From contig NZ_JAKLUA010000019.1 in the NCBI RefSeq assembly GCF_022012435.1, positions 1-64,000 on the forward strand: 64,000 nt of DNA, given 5' to 3'. Shown in pieces: positions 51,894-60,105 of this stretch. Each line of letters begins with the position of its first letter. Positions within the stretch are counted from its first letter, which is position 1. Origin of the DNA: Bradyrhizobium zhengyangense (GTDB lineage Bacteria > Pseudomonadota > Alphaproteobacteria > Rhizobiales > Xanthobacteraceae). Under the pieces are notes generated by a model. The model saw only the letters and a list, made by a program, of their open reading frames with translations. It ran no database searches and was not told the origin of the DNA. A program made the position numbers and the translations under genes.

Positions 51894-52907
51894 ATGAAGG
51901 CCGTCGGCTACAAGAAGTCGCTTCCGATCGAGGATCAGGACGCGCTGATCGATTTCGAGACTGCCAAACCAGAGCCCAAAGGACGCGACATCCGCGTCGC
52001 CGTAAAGGCGATCTCGGCCAATCCGGTCGATTACAAGGTGCGCAAGCGCGCCGCGCCGCCGGAGGGCGAGACCAAGATCTTGGGCTATGACGCCGCCGGC
52101 ATCGTCGATGCTGTCGGCCCCGACGTCACGCTTTTCAAGCCGGGCGACGAGGTGTTTTACGCAGGCTCGATCCTGCGCCAGGGCACCAATTCCGAATTCC
52201 ATCTGGTCGACGAACGCATCGTCGGCAACAGGCCGAAGTCGCTCTCATTCGCGCAGGCCGCCGCCCTGCCCCTCACCTCCATTACCGCATGGGAATTGCT
52301 GTTCGATCGTCTCGGCGCAGTCCCGGGCAAGAGCGTCGATCCACGCACGCTCCTGATCACCGGCGGCGCCGGCGGTGTCGGCTCGATCCTGATCCAGCTC
52401 GCCCGCCGCCTCACCGGCCTCACCGTGGTTGCGACCGCGACGCGGCCGGAGTCACAGAAATGGTGCCTCGATCTCGGCGCGCACGCGGTGATCGATCACG
52501 GCAAGCCGATGAAGGAGCAGATCGAGAAACTGAAGCTGCCGCCGGTCGCGCTGGTGGCAAGCCTCACCTTCACCGACCAGCACTACAAGAGCATCGCCGA
52601 GTTCATGGCGCCGCAGGGAAAGTTCGGCCTGATCGACGATCCCCCGGAATTCGCCATGAGCACGTTCAAGGGCAAGGCGATCTCGGTACACTGGGAATCG
52701 ATGTTCACGCGCTCCTCGTTCCAGACGCCTGACATGATCGCGCAACATCACTTGCTGAACGACGTCGCCGATCTCATCGACAAGGGCGTGCTGCGTACCA
52801 CGCTCGACCAGACTTTCGGCACCATCAACGCGGCTAATCTCAAGCGCGCGCACGCGCTGCTCGAGAGCGGCAAGTCGCGCGGCAAGATCGTGCTGGAGGG
52901 GTGGTAG
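51894..52907 (+). CDS. Zinc-type alcohol dehydrogenase / quinone oxidoreductase
   Basis: A 337-residue member of the medium-chain dehydrogenase superfamily. The GroES-like N-terminal half (SANPVDYKVRKRAAP, GYDAAGIVDAVGPDVTLFKPGDEV) and the Rossmann half (LLITGGAGGVGSILIQLARR) are typical of NADPH quinone reductases. It lacks the catalytic zinc Cys/His set, so it is a zinc-free reductase acting on quinones or enones. Regulated probably by the divergent HxlR protein. Confidence 0.88.
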   Translation: MKAVGYKKSLPIEDQDALIDFETAKPEPKGRDIRVAVKAISANPVDYKVRKRAAPPEGETKILGYDAAGIVDAVGPDVTLFKPGDEVFYAGSILRQGTNSEFHLVDERIVGNRPKSLSFAQAAALPLTSITAWELLFDRLGAVPGKSVDPRTLLITGGAGGVGSILIQLARRLTGLTVVATATRPESQKWCLDLGAHAVIDHGKPMKEQIEKLKLPPVALVASLTFTDQHYKSIAEFMAPQGKFGLIDDPPEFAMSTFKGKAISVHWESMFTRSSFQTPDMIAQHHLLNDVADLIDKGVLRTTLDQTFGTINAANLKRAHALLESGKSRGKIVLEGW

Positions 52908-52925
52908 GCGACCACATCGCCGGTG

Positions 52926-53049
52926 CGTAGGGTGGGCAAAGGCGCCCTTGCGCCGTGCCCACCACCTCGCAACGGCGCGAGAGATGGTGGGCGCGCTTCC
53001 GCCTTCGCTCTTCGAGCTACGGCGGACAAGCCGCTTTGCCGACCCTACG
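52926..53049. repeat. Palindromic repeat overlapping hisC stop
   Basis: CGTAGGGTGGGCAAAG (52926-52941) with CTTTGCCGACCCTACG (53034-53049), 16-bp arms with one mismatch. Same family as 21713 and 41850. The right arm extends into the end of the minus-strand hisC gene and contains its stop codon (53045-53047). Confidence 0.8.
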
Positions 53050-54118
53050 ATTTCTCGTGTTGTCCCACGATCTCAGCCAACGCCGACAGCAGCCGGTCGA
53101 TCTGCTCATCCGTTCCGACGGTGATCCGCAAGAAATCCGAGATGCGAGGCGCTGAGAAGTGGCGGACGATCACCGCCTGCTCGCGTAGCGCCGCTGCAAG
53201 CGCGGCCCCCTCATACGCGGGATGGCGCGCGAAGACGAAGTTGGCCAGAGACGGCAGCACGTCGAAGCCGGCCGCTTTCAGTCCGCGGGTCAGCCGCTCC
53301 CTGCCCTCGATCACGCAAAGGCGGCTCTGTTGGAAATAGGCCTCGTCCGCGATCGACGCGATCGCGCCGGCCTGGGCCGGCCGGCCGAGCGGATATGAAT
53401 TGAAGCTGTCCTTCACGCGCGTCAGCGCATCGATCAGATCGGCATCGCCGATCGCATATCCGACCCGAAGCCCGGCGAGCGCGCGCGACTTGGACATGGT
53501 CTGCACGACCAGCAGATTGCGACGGGACGCGACCAGCGGAATTGCGGTCTCGGCGCCGAAGTCGACATAGGCCTCGTCAACGACCACGGGAATATCGGGA
53601 TGCTCGTCCAGGAGCGTTGCGATCTCGGCGCGCGACAGCGCGATCCCCGTCGGCGCGTTCGGATTGGGGATGATGATCGCGCCGGCCGGCCGGCGATAAT
53701 CCGCGATGCGCATCTGCATGGCCTGATCGAGCGGCACGGTCTCATAGTCGATGCCGAACAGACGGCAATAGACCGGATAGAAACTGTAGGTGATATCGGG
53801 AAACAGCAGCGGTGCATCGTGCTTCAGCAGCGCGACGAAGGTATGCGCCAGCACCTCGTCCGAGCCGTTGCCGACGAACACCTGCTCCGGTCTCACGCCG
53901 TGATAGGCGGCCAGGGCTGCCCGCAGCGCGGTTGCCTGCGGGTCCGGATACAGACGCAGCGTATCGGCTGCCGCGTCGCGGATCGCCTCCAGCGCACGCG
54001 GCGACGGGCCGAGCGGATTCTCGTTGGTGTTCAGCTTGACCAGGTCCGCCATGCGCGGCTGTTCGCCCGGCACGTAGGGCTTCAAATCATGCGTCAAGCT
54101 GCTCCAGAAACGGCTCAT
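53045..54118 (-). CDS. hisC: Histidinol-phosphate aminotransferase-like
   Basis: A 357-residue PLP-dependent aminotransferase (fold type I). The PLP Lys is K210 in TMSKSRALAGLRVGY; NENPLGPSP near 33-40, YPDP (57-60) and GNGSDEVL (83-90) are HisC signatures. It transfers the amino group between glutamate and histidinol phosphate. The gene is not in a his operon and overlaps the ClC gene by 4 nt. It may be a second copy, or act on another imidazole or aromatic substrate. Confidence 0.87.
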   Translation of the reverse strand: MSRFWSSLTHDLKPYVPGEQPRMADLVKLNTNENPLGPSPRALEAIRDAAADTLRLYPDPQATALRAALAAYHGVRPEQVFVGNGSDEVLAHTFVALLKHDAPLLFPDITYSFYPVYCRLFGIDYETVPLDQAMQMRIADYRRPAGAIIIPNPNAPTGIALSRAEIATLLDEHPDIPVVVDEAYVDFGAETAIPLVASRRNLLVVQTMSKSRALAGLRVGYAIGDADLIDALTRVKDSFNSYPLGRPAQAGAIASIADEAYFQQSRLCVIEGRERLTRGLKAAGFDVLPSLANFVFARHPAYEGAALAAALREQAVIVRHFSAPRISDFLRITVGTDEQIDRLLSALAEIVGQHEKS

Positions 54119-55431
54119 CTTCCCTCCCCCTCGCGCGGACGCGTCGCCCGCTCGACAAAGCCTTTCGCGAGCGCGTGATAGATACCCTCCTCGCAGATCA
54201 TGCGCGAGACGAAATGCGCGATCAGCGCGGCCGCCATCAGCGGCACGACCATGCCGCGATTGTCGGTCATCTCGGTCACGATCACGAAGGCGGTGATCGG
54301 CGCCTGCACGACGCCGGCGAAATACGAGACCATGCCGAGCAGCATGATCGCACCAAGCGGCGCGTCGTGGAAGAACGCGGCGATGTTGCTGCCGATGCCG
54401 GCGCCGACGGCGAGCGAAGGCGAAAAGATGCCGCCCGGTATGCCGCTGATCGCGGCGAAGCTCGTCGCCAGCAGCTTGAGCACGCCGAAGTTCTGCGGCA
54501 GCGGGGTGCCGTGATCCAGCGCCTCTTTCACCTGCACGTATCCCGTGCCGTAAACTGTATCGCCGGACACCAGGCCGCAAATCGCCACGGCGAAGCCGCA
54601 GGCAAAAGCAAACCAGAGTGGGTGGCCCTTGATCGCACGTCCGAGCGGGTTCTTGAAACCGCGCGCCATGGCGATGACAACACGGCTGAACAGGCCGCCG
54701 GCGAGGCCGCCGACGACGCCGCAGGCCGGAACGGCCAGCCAGTCGGCGCCACGCGCCAGCGACATCGCGCTGCTGCCGAAATAGGCGTAATTGCCGGCCA
54801 GCGCGAGCGACGTCAGGCCGGCGGCGATGACGGCGGCAATGATCAGGCTGGATGTGCGGGTCTCGAATGCTCGGCTCATCTCCTCGATGCCGAAGACGAT
54901 TCCGGCGAGCGGCGTATTGAAGGCCGCGGCGACGCCGGCAGCCGCACCGGCCAGGATCAATCCAGGCTGGCGACGCGGCGAGACACGACCGAGCGCGAAC
55001 ATGATGGACGCGCCGACCTGAACGGTCGGCCCTTCCCGCCCCACAGAGCCGCCGCACAGCAACCCGAACAGGGTCAGGATCATCTTGCCGATCGCGATCC
55101 GGATCGAGACCAGGCTCTCACGCGCCGCCTGATCGGTCAGATGGCGCGCGGCGATCGCCTGCGGGATGCCGCTGCCCTGCGCATTCGGAAAAAGACGGAT
55201 GGTCATATAGGCCGACAGCATGAAGCCGAGCGGCGTCACCGCCAGCACGGCATAGCGCGACTTGGCCAGCAGGAGCGCGAAGGCGTGCTGCGCGAGATCG
55301 GCCAGCTGCGCCAGCGCCACCGCTGCAGCGCCGACCCCGATCCCGCCGAGCAGAAAGATCGCCCGCCGCTGCCAGCGCGCGGATGTCAGCCTGAACAGGC
55401 GCTTGTGGCGGGTCGAGAGGGGCCAGAGCAT
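54115..55431 (-). CDS. ClC-type chloride channel/transporter
   Basis: A 438-residue inner-membrane protein with about 10-12 hydrophobic helices. ClC signatures: GSGIPQ (86-91), GREGPT (131-136, with the gating Glu E133), and GIPGGIFSPSLAVGAG. E133 is the extracellular gate, so it is probably a 2Cl-/H+ exchanger or a channel-type homologue. The ATG at 55431 begins MLWPLST; the longer frame to 55641 is not supported. Its stop overlaps the HisC start (ATGA). Confidence 0.9.
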   Translation of the reverse strand: MLWPLSTRHKRLFRLTSARWQRRAIFLLGGIGVGAAAVALAQLADLAQHAFALLLAKSRYAVLAVTPLGFMLSAYMTIRLFPNAQGSGIPQAIAARHLTDQAARESLVSIRIAIGKMILTLFGLLCGGSVGREGPTVQVGASIMFALGRVSPRRQPGLILAGAAAGVAAAFNTPLAGIVFGIEEMSRAFETRTSSLIIAAVIAAGLTSLALAGNYAYFGSSAMSLARGADWLAVPACGVVGGLAGGLFSRVVIAMARGFKNPLGRAIKGHPLWFAFACGFAVAICGLVSGDTVYGTGYVQVKEALDHGTPLPQNFGVLKLLATSFAAISGIPGGIFSPSLAVGAGIGSNIAAFFHDAPLGAIMLLGMVSYFAGVVQAPITAFVIVTEMTDNRGMVVPLMAAALIAHFVSRMICEEGIYHALAKGFVERATRPREGEGR

Positions 55432-55525
55432 GGTGGCCCGTTTTAGCCAGTCTCGCCACGAATGAAAGGGGCGCGGGAGCAGAACAGCTAGGCTGGAACC
55501 CCCGCTCCCGACGCCCGATGACGGC

Positions 55526-56314
55526 TTAAGCGATAGTGTTGACGATGCCGCCTTCTGCCCGCAGCGCCGCGCCGTTGGTCGCGGATGCCTCCTTCGAGGC
55601 GACATAGACCACCATGTTGGCGATCTCGTCGACGCTGGCAAAACGCTGGATCAGCGAGCTCGGGCGGTGCTGCCTGACGAAATTGGCGGCGGCTTCATCC
55701 ACCGATTGCCCGTTTTGCCTAGCGAGATCCTTCACGAAAGTCTCGACGCCCTCGGACATGGTCGGGCCAGGCAGCACCGAATTCACGGTAACGCTGGTAC
55801 CCTGGGTGAGCTGCGCGAGGCCACGCGCGACCGCGAGCTGGGCTGTTTTGCTCATGCCGTAGTGAATCATCTCGGCGGGAATATTGAGTCCGGACTCGGA
55901 GGAGATGAAGACGATGCGGCCCCAGTTGCGCTTCAGCATGCCCTGCATGTAGGCGCGCGACAGCCGCACGCCGCTCATCACGTTGACCTCGAAGAAGCGG
56001 CTCCAATCCTCGTCCGGAATCTCGAAGAAGCCCTTCGGCTCGAATATGCCGGCGTTGTTGATGAGGATGTCGACCTCAGGCAGTGCCGCAACGAGCGCCT
56101 TGCAACCAGCAGCGGTCGAGACGTCGGCGGCGATGCCTCGCACCTTGCTACCCGTCCCTTCCAGCTTGCGCACAGCGGCATCGACCTTGTCCTGGCCGCG
56201 CCCATTGATCACGACGCTCGCACCCGAGCCCGCGAGGCCCTTGGCGATGGCGTGGCCGATGCCGGCGGTCGAGCCGGTGACGACGGCAGTCTTTCCGGAA
56301 AGGTCGATCTTCAT
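55526..56314 (-). CDS. SDR-family oxidoreductase
   Basis: A 262-residue short-chain dehydrogenase. It has the TGSTAGIG cofactor motif (14-21), NNAG (about 87-90), the active Ser in ISSESGLN and the Tyr/Lys in YGMSKTAQ. Length and motifs are classical. The substrate is unknown. It lies upstream of the ClC gene on the same strand with a 94-nt gap. Confidence 0.9.
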   Translation of the reverse strand: MKIDLSGKTAVVTGSTAGIGHAIAKGLAGSGASVVINGRGQDKVDAAVRKLEGTGSKVRGIAADVSTAAGCKALVAALPEVDILINNAGIFEPKGFFEIPDEDWSRFFEVNVMSGVRLSRAYMQGMLKRNWGRIVFISSESGLNIPAEMIHYGMSKTAQLAVARGLAQLTQGTSVTVNSVLPGPTMSEGVETFVKDLARQNGQSVDEAAANFVRQHRPSSLIQRFASVDEIANMVVYVASKEASATNGAALRAEGGIVNTIA

Positions 56315-56395
56315 CAGTCAATCTCCATTGCTGTTGACGGAGATATCGTGCGCTGCGCACGCAGCTTCAATCGTCCCTCACCGACGCGTGAGGTT

Positions 56396-57230
56396 TCAGC
56401 TTTTCGGCGGTAGCGTTCGGACGAACGCGACGATGGCATCGAGATCCTGGGCCGTCATGGTGGCGTAGCCAGCATAAGCCATCGGCGGCTTGAGCTTGCG
56501 ACCATCGCGCGCGACGCCTTGCGTAATCGCACGTTTGATTTCGTCGTCGCTCCACTGCCCGATGCCGGCCGCAGGATCCGAGGTGATGTTGGGCGAGACA
56601 GATTCGCCCCACGGCCCCCTGAAGGTGCGTCCACCCTTCCCGCTGGCATCAGCGAAGTCGTGCACGACGGACCGGCCCTCCGGCGTGTGGCATTCGAGGC
56701 AATGGGCGATGGTCAGGAGGTAGCGGCCGCGGGCAAGCTTGTCGGCCAGTTCCGCCTCGGTCGCCTGCTTGCCCGCATAGGTCGGCATTTCTGGCTTCAG
56801 TGAGATCTTGTATTCCGGCGCCGGCGTCTCGCGATGCACCGATGGCACCGAGCGCAAGTAGGCAGTGAGTGCATCGAGAGCGGGTCGTGAGCACCGTGTA
56901 GAAGATGGTCGGCATGATCGGCGCAACGGCCGATCCGTTCGGCCTGACGCCGCTGACGAGGAAATGCTTCAGCTCGGCATCGCTCCAGCTGCCGATGCCG
57001 GTCTCCTTATCGGGCGTGATGTTGGATGCGGTGACCTTGAAAGCGGGCTCGTCAAAGGTCTGGCCGCCCGAAAGCATGCGCGTCATGTCGAGGCCCTGGG
57101 GCCCACGCGGCGTGTGGCAGTTGTTACAGACCATCACGCTGCCAACGAGATAGGCGCCGCGCTCGACCAGCGTCTCGGCTGTAGCGGGCGATATCAGCAG
57201 CGCCAGCGCAATCCCAAAGGCGATCCTCAT
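56396..57230 (-). pseudogene. Di-haem cytochrome c with frameshift
   Basis: Two overlapping frames together encode one di-haem cytochrome c. The first frame starts at 57230 (MRIAFGIALALLISPATA signal) and has CNNCH and the haem domain down to IMPTIFYTVLT. The second frame continues with PALDALTAYLRSVPSV and has CLECH and QDLDAIVAFVRTLPPKS. The junction is near 56885-56893, where ten nucleotides lie between ACG and the in-frame GAT. So a single indel has broken the gene, or the base call is wrong. Downstream of an SDR gene on the same strand. Confidence 0.8.
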
Positions 57231-57299
57231 CGAGGCCCCCAATCAAAACGTTCTGTCAAAATCATCGCGTGCGCAGCATGAGAAATGGCTGCGGGATAC

Positions 57300-57329
57300 A
57301 AAAAAGCGGCACCCGAGGGCGCCGCTTTC
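57300..57329 (-). terminator. Terminator after rplQ
   Basis: On the minus strand a stem AAGCGGC/GCCGCTT (57322-57328 and 57305-57311), extended through CCC/GGG, is followed by TTTT from 57304 down. It lies 26 nt after the rplQ stop and ends the ribosomal operon. Confidence 0.8.
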
Positions 57330-57354
57330 TCAAAAAATTCAAATGCCGTCCGGC

Positions 57355-57771
57355 TTACGCCGCCTCGGCTTCCTTTGCCTGCACCGGACCTGAGTCCTGG
57401 CCCTTGGCATCGACGTCGCGATCGACGAACTCGATCACGGCCATCGCGGCGTTGTCGCCGTAGCGGAAGCCGGCCTTGATGATGCGGGTGTAGCCGCCCT
57501 GGCGATCCTTGTAGCGGGGCGCCAGAACATCGAACAGCTTCTTGACCTGGTCCTTGTCGCGCATCTCGGAGATGGCCTGGCGGCGCATGGAGAGGCCGCC
57601 CTTCTTGCCGAGAGTGACGAGCTTCTCGACGATCGGACGAAGCTCCTTGGCCTTGGGCAGCGTGGTGACGATCTGCTCGTGCTTGATCAGCGCGGCCGCC
57701 ATGTTGGCGAACATCGCGCGGCGGTGCTCGGCCGTGCGGTTGAGCTTCCGATGAACCTTGCCGTGACGCAT
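57355..57771 (-). CDS. rplQ: Ribosomal protein L17
   Basis: A 138-residue protein starting MRHGKVHRKLNRTAEHRRAM, with LIKHEQIVTTLPKAKELRPI and GGYTRIIKAGFRYGDNAAMA. It is the large-subunit protein L17, which binds 23S rRNA. The C-terminal acidic Ala/Glu tail (QDSGPVQAKEAEAA) is a normal alphaproteobacterial extension. It is the last gene of the alpha operon, with a 121-nt gap after rpoA that carries a hairpin. Confidence 0.97.
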   Translation of the reverse strand: MRHGKVHRKLNRTAEHRRAMFANMAAALIKHEQIVTTLPKAKELRPIVEKLVTLGKKGGLSMRRQAISEMRDKDQVKKLFDVLAPRYKDRQGGYTRIIKAGFRYGDNAAMAVIEFVDRDVDAKGQDSGPVQAKEAEAA

Positions 57772-57848
57772 GTGTGGTGTCCTTACTTAAAACTGCCGCG
57801 ACGGTTCGTCGGACATGTTGCTCAGGTGGGCTGCCTGCGTTCGCCCAA

Positions 57849-57879
57849 TAAAAATCGTGGCCGGATGACTCCGGCCACG
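57849..57879 (-). terminator. Hairpin with U-tract between rpoA and rplQ
   Basis: Minus-strand stem CGTGGCCGGA/TCCGGCCACG (57870-57879 and 57856-57865) with a 4-nt loop, followed by ATTTTTA. It is a complete intrinsic-terminator structure in the middle of an operon. Confidence 0.8.
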
Positions 57880-57892
57880 ACTGTGGAAATAC

Positions 57893-58924
57893 TCAGTAGT
57901 GATCCTCGAAGCGCTTGGCGAGCTCGTCGATGTTCTCCGGCGGCCAGCCCGGCACTTCCATGCCGAGATGCAGACCCATCTGGGCCAGCACTTCCTTGAT
58001 CTCGTTCAGCGACTTGCGACCGAAGTTCGGGGTGCGGAGCATTTCCGCTTCGCTCTTCTGCACGAGGTCGCCGATGTAGACGATGTTGTCGTTCTTCAAG
58101 CAGTTGGCCGAACGCACCGACAGCTCGAGCTCGTCCACCTTCTTGAGGAAGGCCGGGTTGAAGGCGAGGTCCGGGATGATTTCCTGGGCGACTTCCTTGC
58201 GCGGCTCTTCGAAGTTGACGAACACGTTGAGCTGATCCTGCAGGATGCGGGCGGCGTAGGCCACCGAGTCATCCGGCGAGATCGCGCCGTTGGTCTCGAT
58301 CGTCATGGTCAGCTTGTCGTAGTCGAGGATCTGGCCCTCGCGGGTGTTCTCGACCTTGTAGGAGACCTTGCGGACCGGCGAGTACAGGCTGTCGACCGGG
58401 ATCAGGCCGATCGGCGCGTCCTCGGGACGGTTGCGCTCGGCCGGCACGTAGCCCTTGCCGGTGGAGACCGTGAACTCCATGCGGATCTCGGCGCCCTCGT
58501 CGAGCGTGCAGATCTGGAGGTCCGGGTTCAGCACGACGACGTCGCCGACGGTCTGGATGTCGCCAGCTGTGACAGTGCCCGGGCCCGACTTCTTCACGAC
58601 CATGCGCTTGGGGCCTTCGCCCTGCATCTTGATCGCGATGTCCTTGATGTTCAACACGATGTCGGTGACGTCCTCACGGACGCCAGCGATCGAGGAGAAC
58701 TCGTGCAGCACGCCGTCGATGTGCACCGACTGCACCGCCGCGCCCTGGAGCGAGGAGAGCAGGATGCGGCGCAGCGCGTTGCCGAGCGTCTGGCCGAAAC
58801 CACGCTCGAGCGGCTCGGCGACGATGGTCGCGAAACGCGAGGAATCGCTGCCGGGCTGCACCTGGAGCTTGTTCGGCCGAATCAGTTCTTGCCAATTTTT
58901 CTGGATCGTCACTGTTTCACCCAT
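57893..58924 (-). CDS. rpoA: RNA polymerase alpha subunit
   Basis: A 343-residue protein. The N-terminal domain (FATIVAEPLERGFGQTLGNA, RRILLSSLQG) dimerises and binds beta/beta'. The C-terminal domain (KKVDELELSVRSANCLKNDN, IVYIGDLVQKSEAEML, NFGRKSLNEIKEVLAQMGLH) contacts UP elements and regulators. The ATG at 58924 gives MGETVTIQKNWQELIRP, the alphaproteobacterial N-terminus. It lies between rpsK and rplQ. Confidence 0.98.
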   Translation of the reverse strand: MGETVTIQKNWQELIRPNKLQVQPGSDSSRFATIVAEPLERGFGQTLGNALRRILLSSLQGAAVQSVHIDGVLHEFSSIAGVREDVTDIVLNIKDIAIKMQGEGPKRMVVKKSGPGTVTAGDIQTVGDVVVLNPDLQICTLDEGAEIRMEFTVSTGKGYVPAERNRPEDAPIGLIPVDSLYSPVRKVSYKVENTREGQILDYDKLTMTIETNGAISPDDSVAYAARILQDQLNVFVNFEEPRKEVAQEIIPDLAFNPAFLKKVDELELSVRSANCLKNDNIVYIGDLVQKSEAEMLRTPNFGRKSLNEIKEVLAQMGLHLGMEVPGWPPENIDELAKRFEDHY

Positions 58925-58990
58925 ACAGGCCAGTCGATTTGAAAATTCAAACACTGGCGTTGGAGAAAGGCCGCAGATCAAACCCGCGGC

Positions 58991-59027
58991 TTCTTAAAAA
59001 AAGCATCGCGGGCACCACGGGGCCCGC
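58991..59027 (-). terminator. Hairpin with U-tract between rpsK and rpoA
   Basis: Minus strand: GCGGGC (59022-59027), an 8-nt loop, GCCCGC (59008-59013), then GATGCTTTTTTTAAG. A short GC stem with a U7 tract a few nucleotides further on. Terminator-like, but less perfect than that after rpoA. Confidence 0.55.
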
Positions 59028-59036
59028 AACTTCGTA

Positions 59037-59426
59037 TCAGACGCGCCGACGCTTCCGCGGACGGCAACCGTTGTGCGGGATCGTGGTCACGTCGCGGATC
59101 GAGGTGACGGTGAAGCCCGCGGCCTGCAGCGCGCGGAGCGCTGACTCACGGCCCGAACCGGGACCGGCGACTTCGACTTCCAGCGTGCGCATGCCGTGTT
59201 CCTGCGCCTTCTTGGACACGTCTTCAGCGGCGACCTGCGCGGCATACGGGGTCGACTTGCGCGAGCCCTTGAAGCCCATCGTGCCGGCGGAAGACCAGGC
59301 AATCGTGTTGCCCTGTGCGTCGGTGATGGTGATGGTCGTGTTGTTGAAGGACGAGTTCACGTGCGCGACGCCGGAGGCGATGTTCTTACGCTCACGACGA
59401 CGAACGCGGGTGGCTTCCTTGCCCAT
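59037..59426 (-). CDS. rpsK: Ribosomal protein S11
   Basis: A 129-residue protein with GVAHVNSSFNNTTITITDAQ, STPYAAQVAAEDVSKKAQEH, the GSGRESALRALQAAGF segment and C-terminal TTIPHNGCRPRKRRRV. This is S11 of the small-subunit platform. Length is standard. 122 nt from rpsM and 112 nt from rpoA, long gaps for this operon. Confidence 0.98.
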   Translation of the reverse strand: MGKEATRVRRRERKNIASGVAHVNSSFNNTTITITDAQGNTIAWSSAGTMGFKGSRKSTPYAAQVAAEDVSKKAQEHGMRTLEVEVAGPGSGRESALRALQAAGFTVTSIRDVTTIPHNGCRPRKRRRV

Positions 59427-59548
59427 AGAGTACCTTTCCTGGAGATCTCAAACGCCGCCGTAATGCCAGCGGCTACACCTGATGGAACGAAAGGCGCGTG
59501 GCGAACGGGTTTCCCCTATCGCCACACGCCGCGATTGGATTCGAAAAC

Positions 59549-59917
59549 TTACTTCTTCTTGCCGGCGATGGCCTTGGCCGGACCCTTGCGCGTACGCGCA
59601 TTGGTGTGGGTGCGCTGACCGCGCACCGGCAGACCGCGACGATGACGCAGGCCGCGATAGCAGCCGAGGTCCATCAGACGCTTGATGTTGATACCGACTT
59701 CACGACGCAGATCACCCTCGACGAGATAGTCGCGGTCGATGACTTCGCGGATCTGGAGCACTTCGGCATCGCTGAGCTGATTGACGCGACGATCCTCGGG
59801 GATCTTCACCTTTTCGAGGATCTCACCAGCGATCTTCTGGCCGATGCCATGGATGTACTGGAGCGCGATCAGCACGCGCTTGTTGGTCGGAATGTTCACG
59901 CCGGCAATACGGGCCAC
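59549..59917 (-). CDS. rpsM: Ribosomal protein S13
   Basis: A 122-residue protein starting MARIAGVNIPTNKRVLIALQ, with YIHGIGQKIAGEIL and the C-terminal RHRRGLPVRGQRTHTNARTR basic tail. S13 of the small-subunit head contacts the A-site tRNA and S19. Length is standard. It is separated from adk upstream by a 188-nt gap. Confidence 0.98.
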   Translation of the reverse strand: MARIAGVNIPTNKRVLIALQYIHGIGQKIAGEILEKVKIPEDRRVNQLSDAEVLQIREVIDRDYLVEGDLRREVGINIKRLMDLGCYRGLRHRRGLPVRGQRTHTNARTRKGPAKAIAGKKK

Positions 59918-60105
59918 GGCCTTCTCTCCTGTTGCCGATCCCTCGTCAGGAATCGGGCTTTAAGTGCTTATGTTTCTCGGGCAGGTGTTCACAAACGCGA
60001 ACACGACGCCCACCCCTAGTCTTCCTGGGGCCCGGCATCGTTTGAAACTATCCGACTTGGATGCGGGGCTTATTAAGGGATTCAGGGGGCTTTCGTCAAC
60101 CGCCG

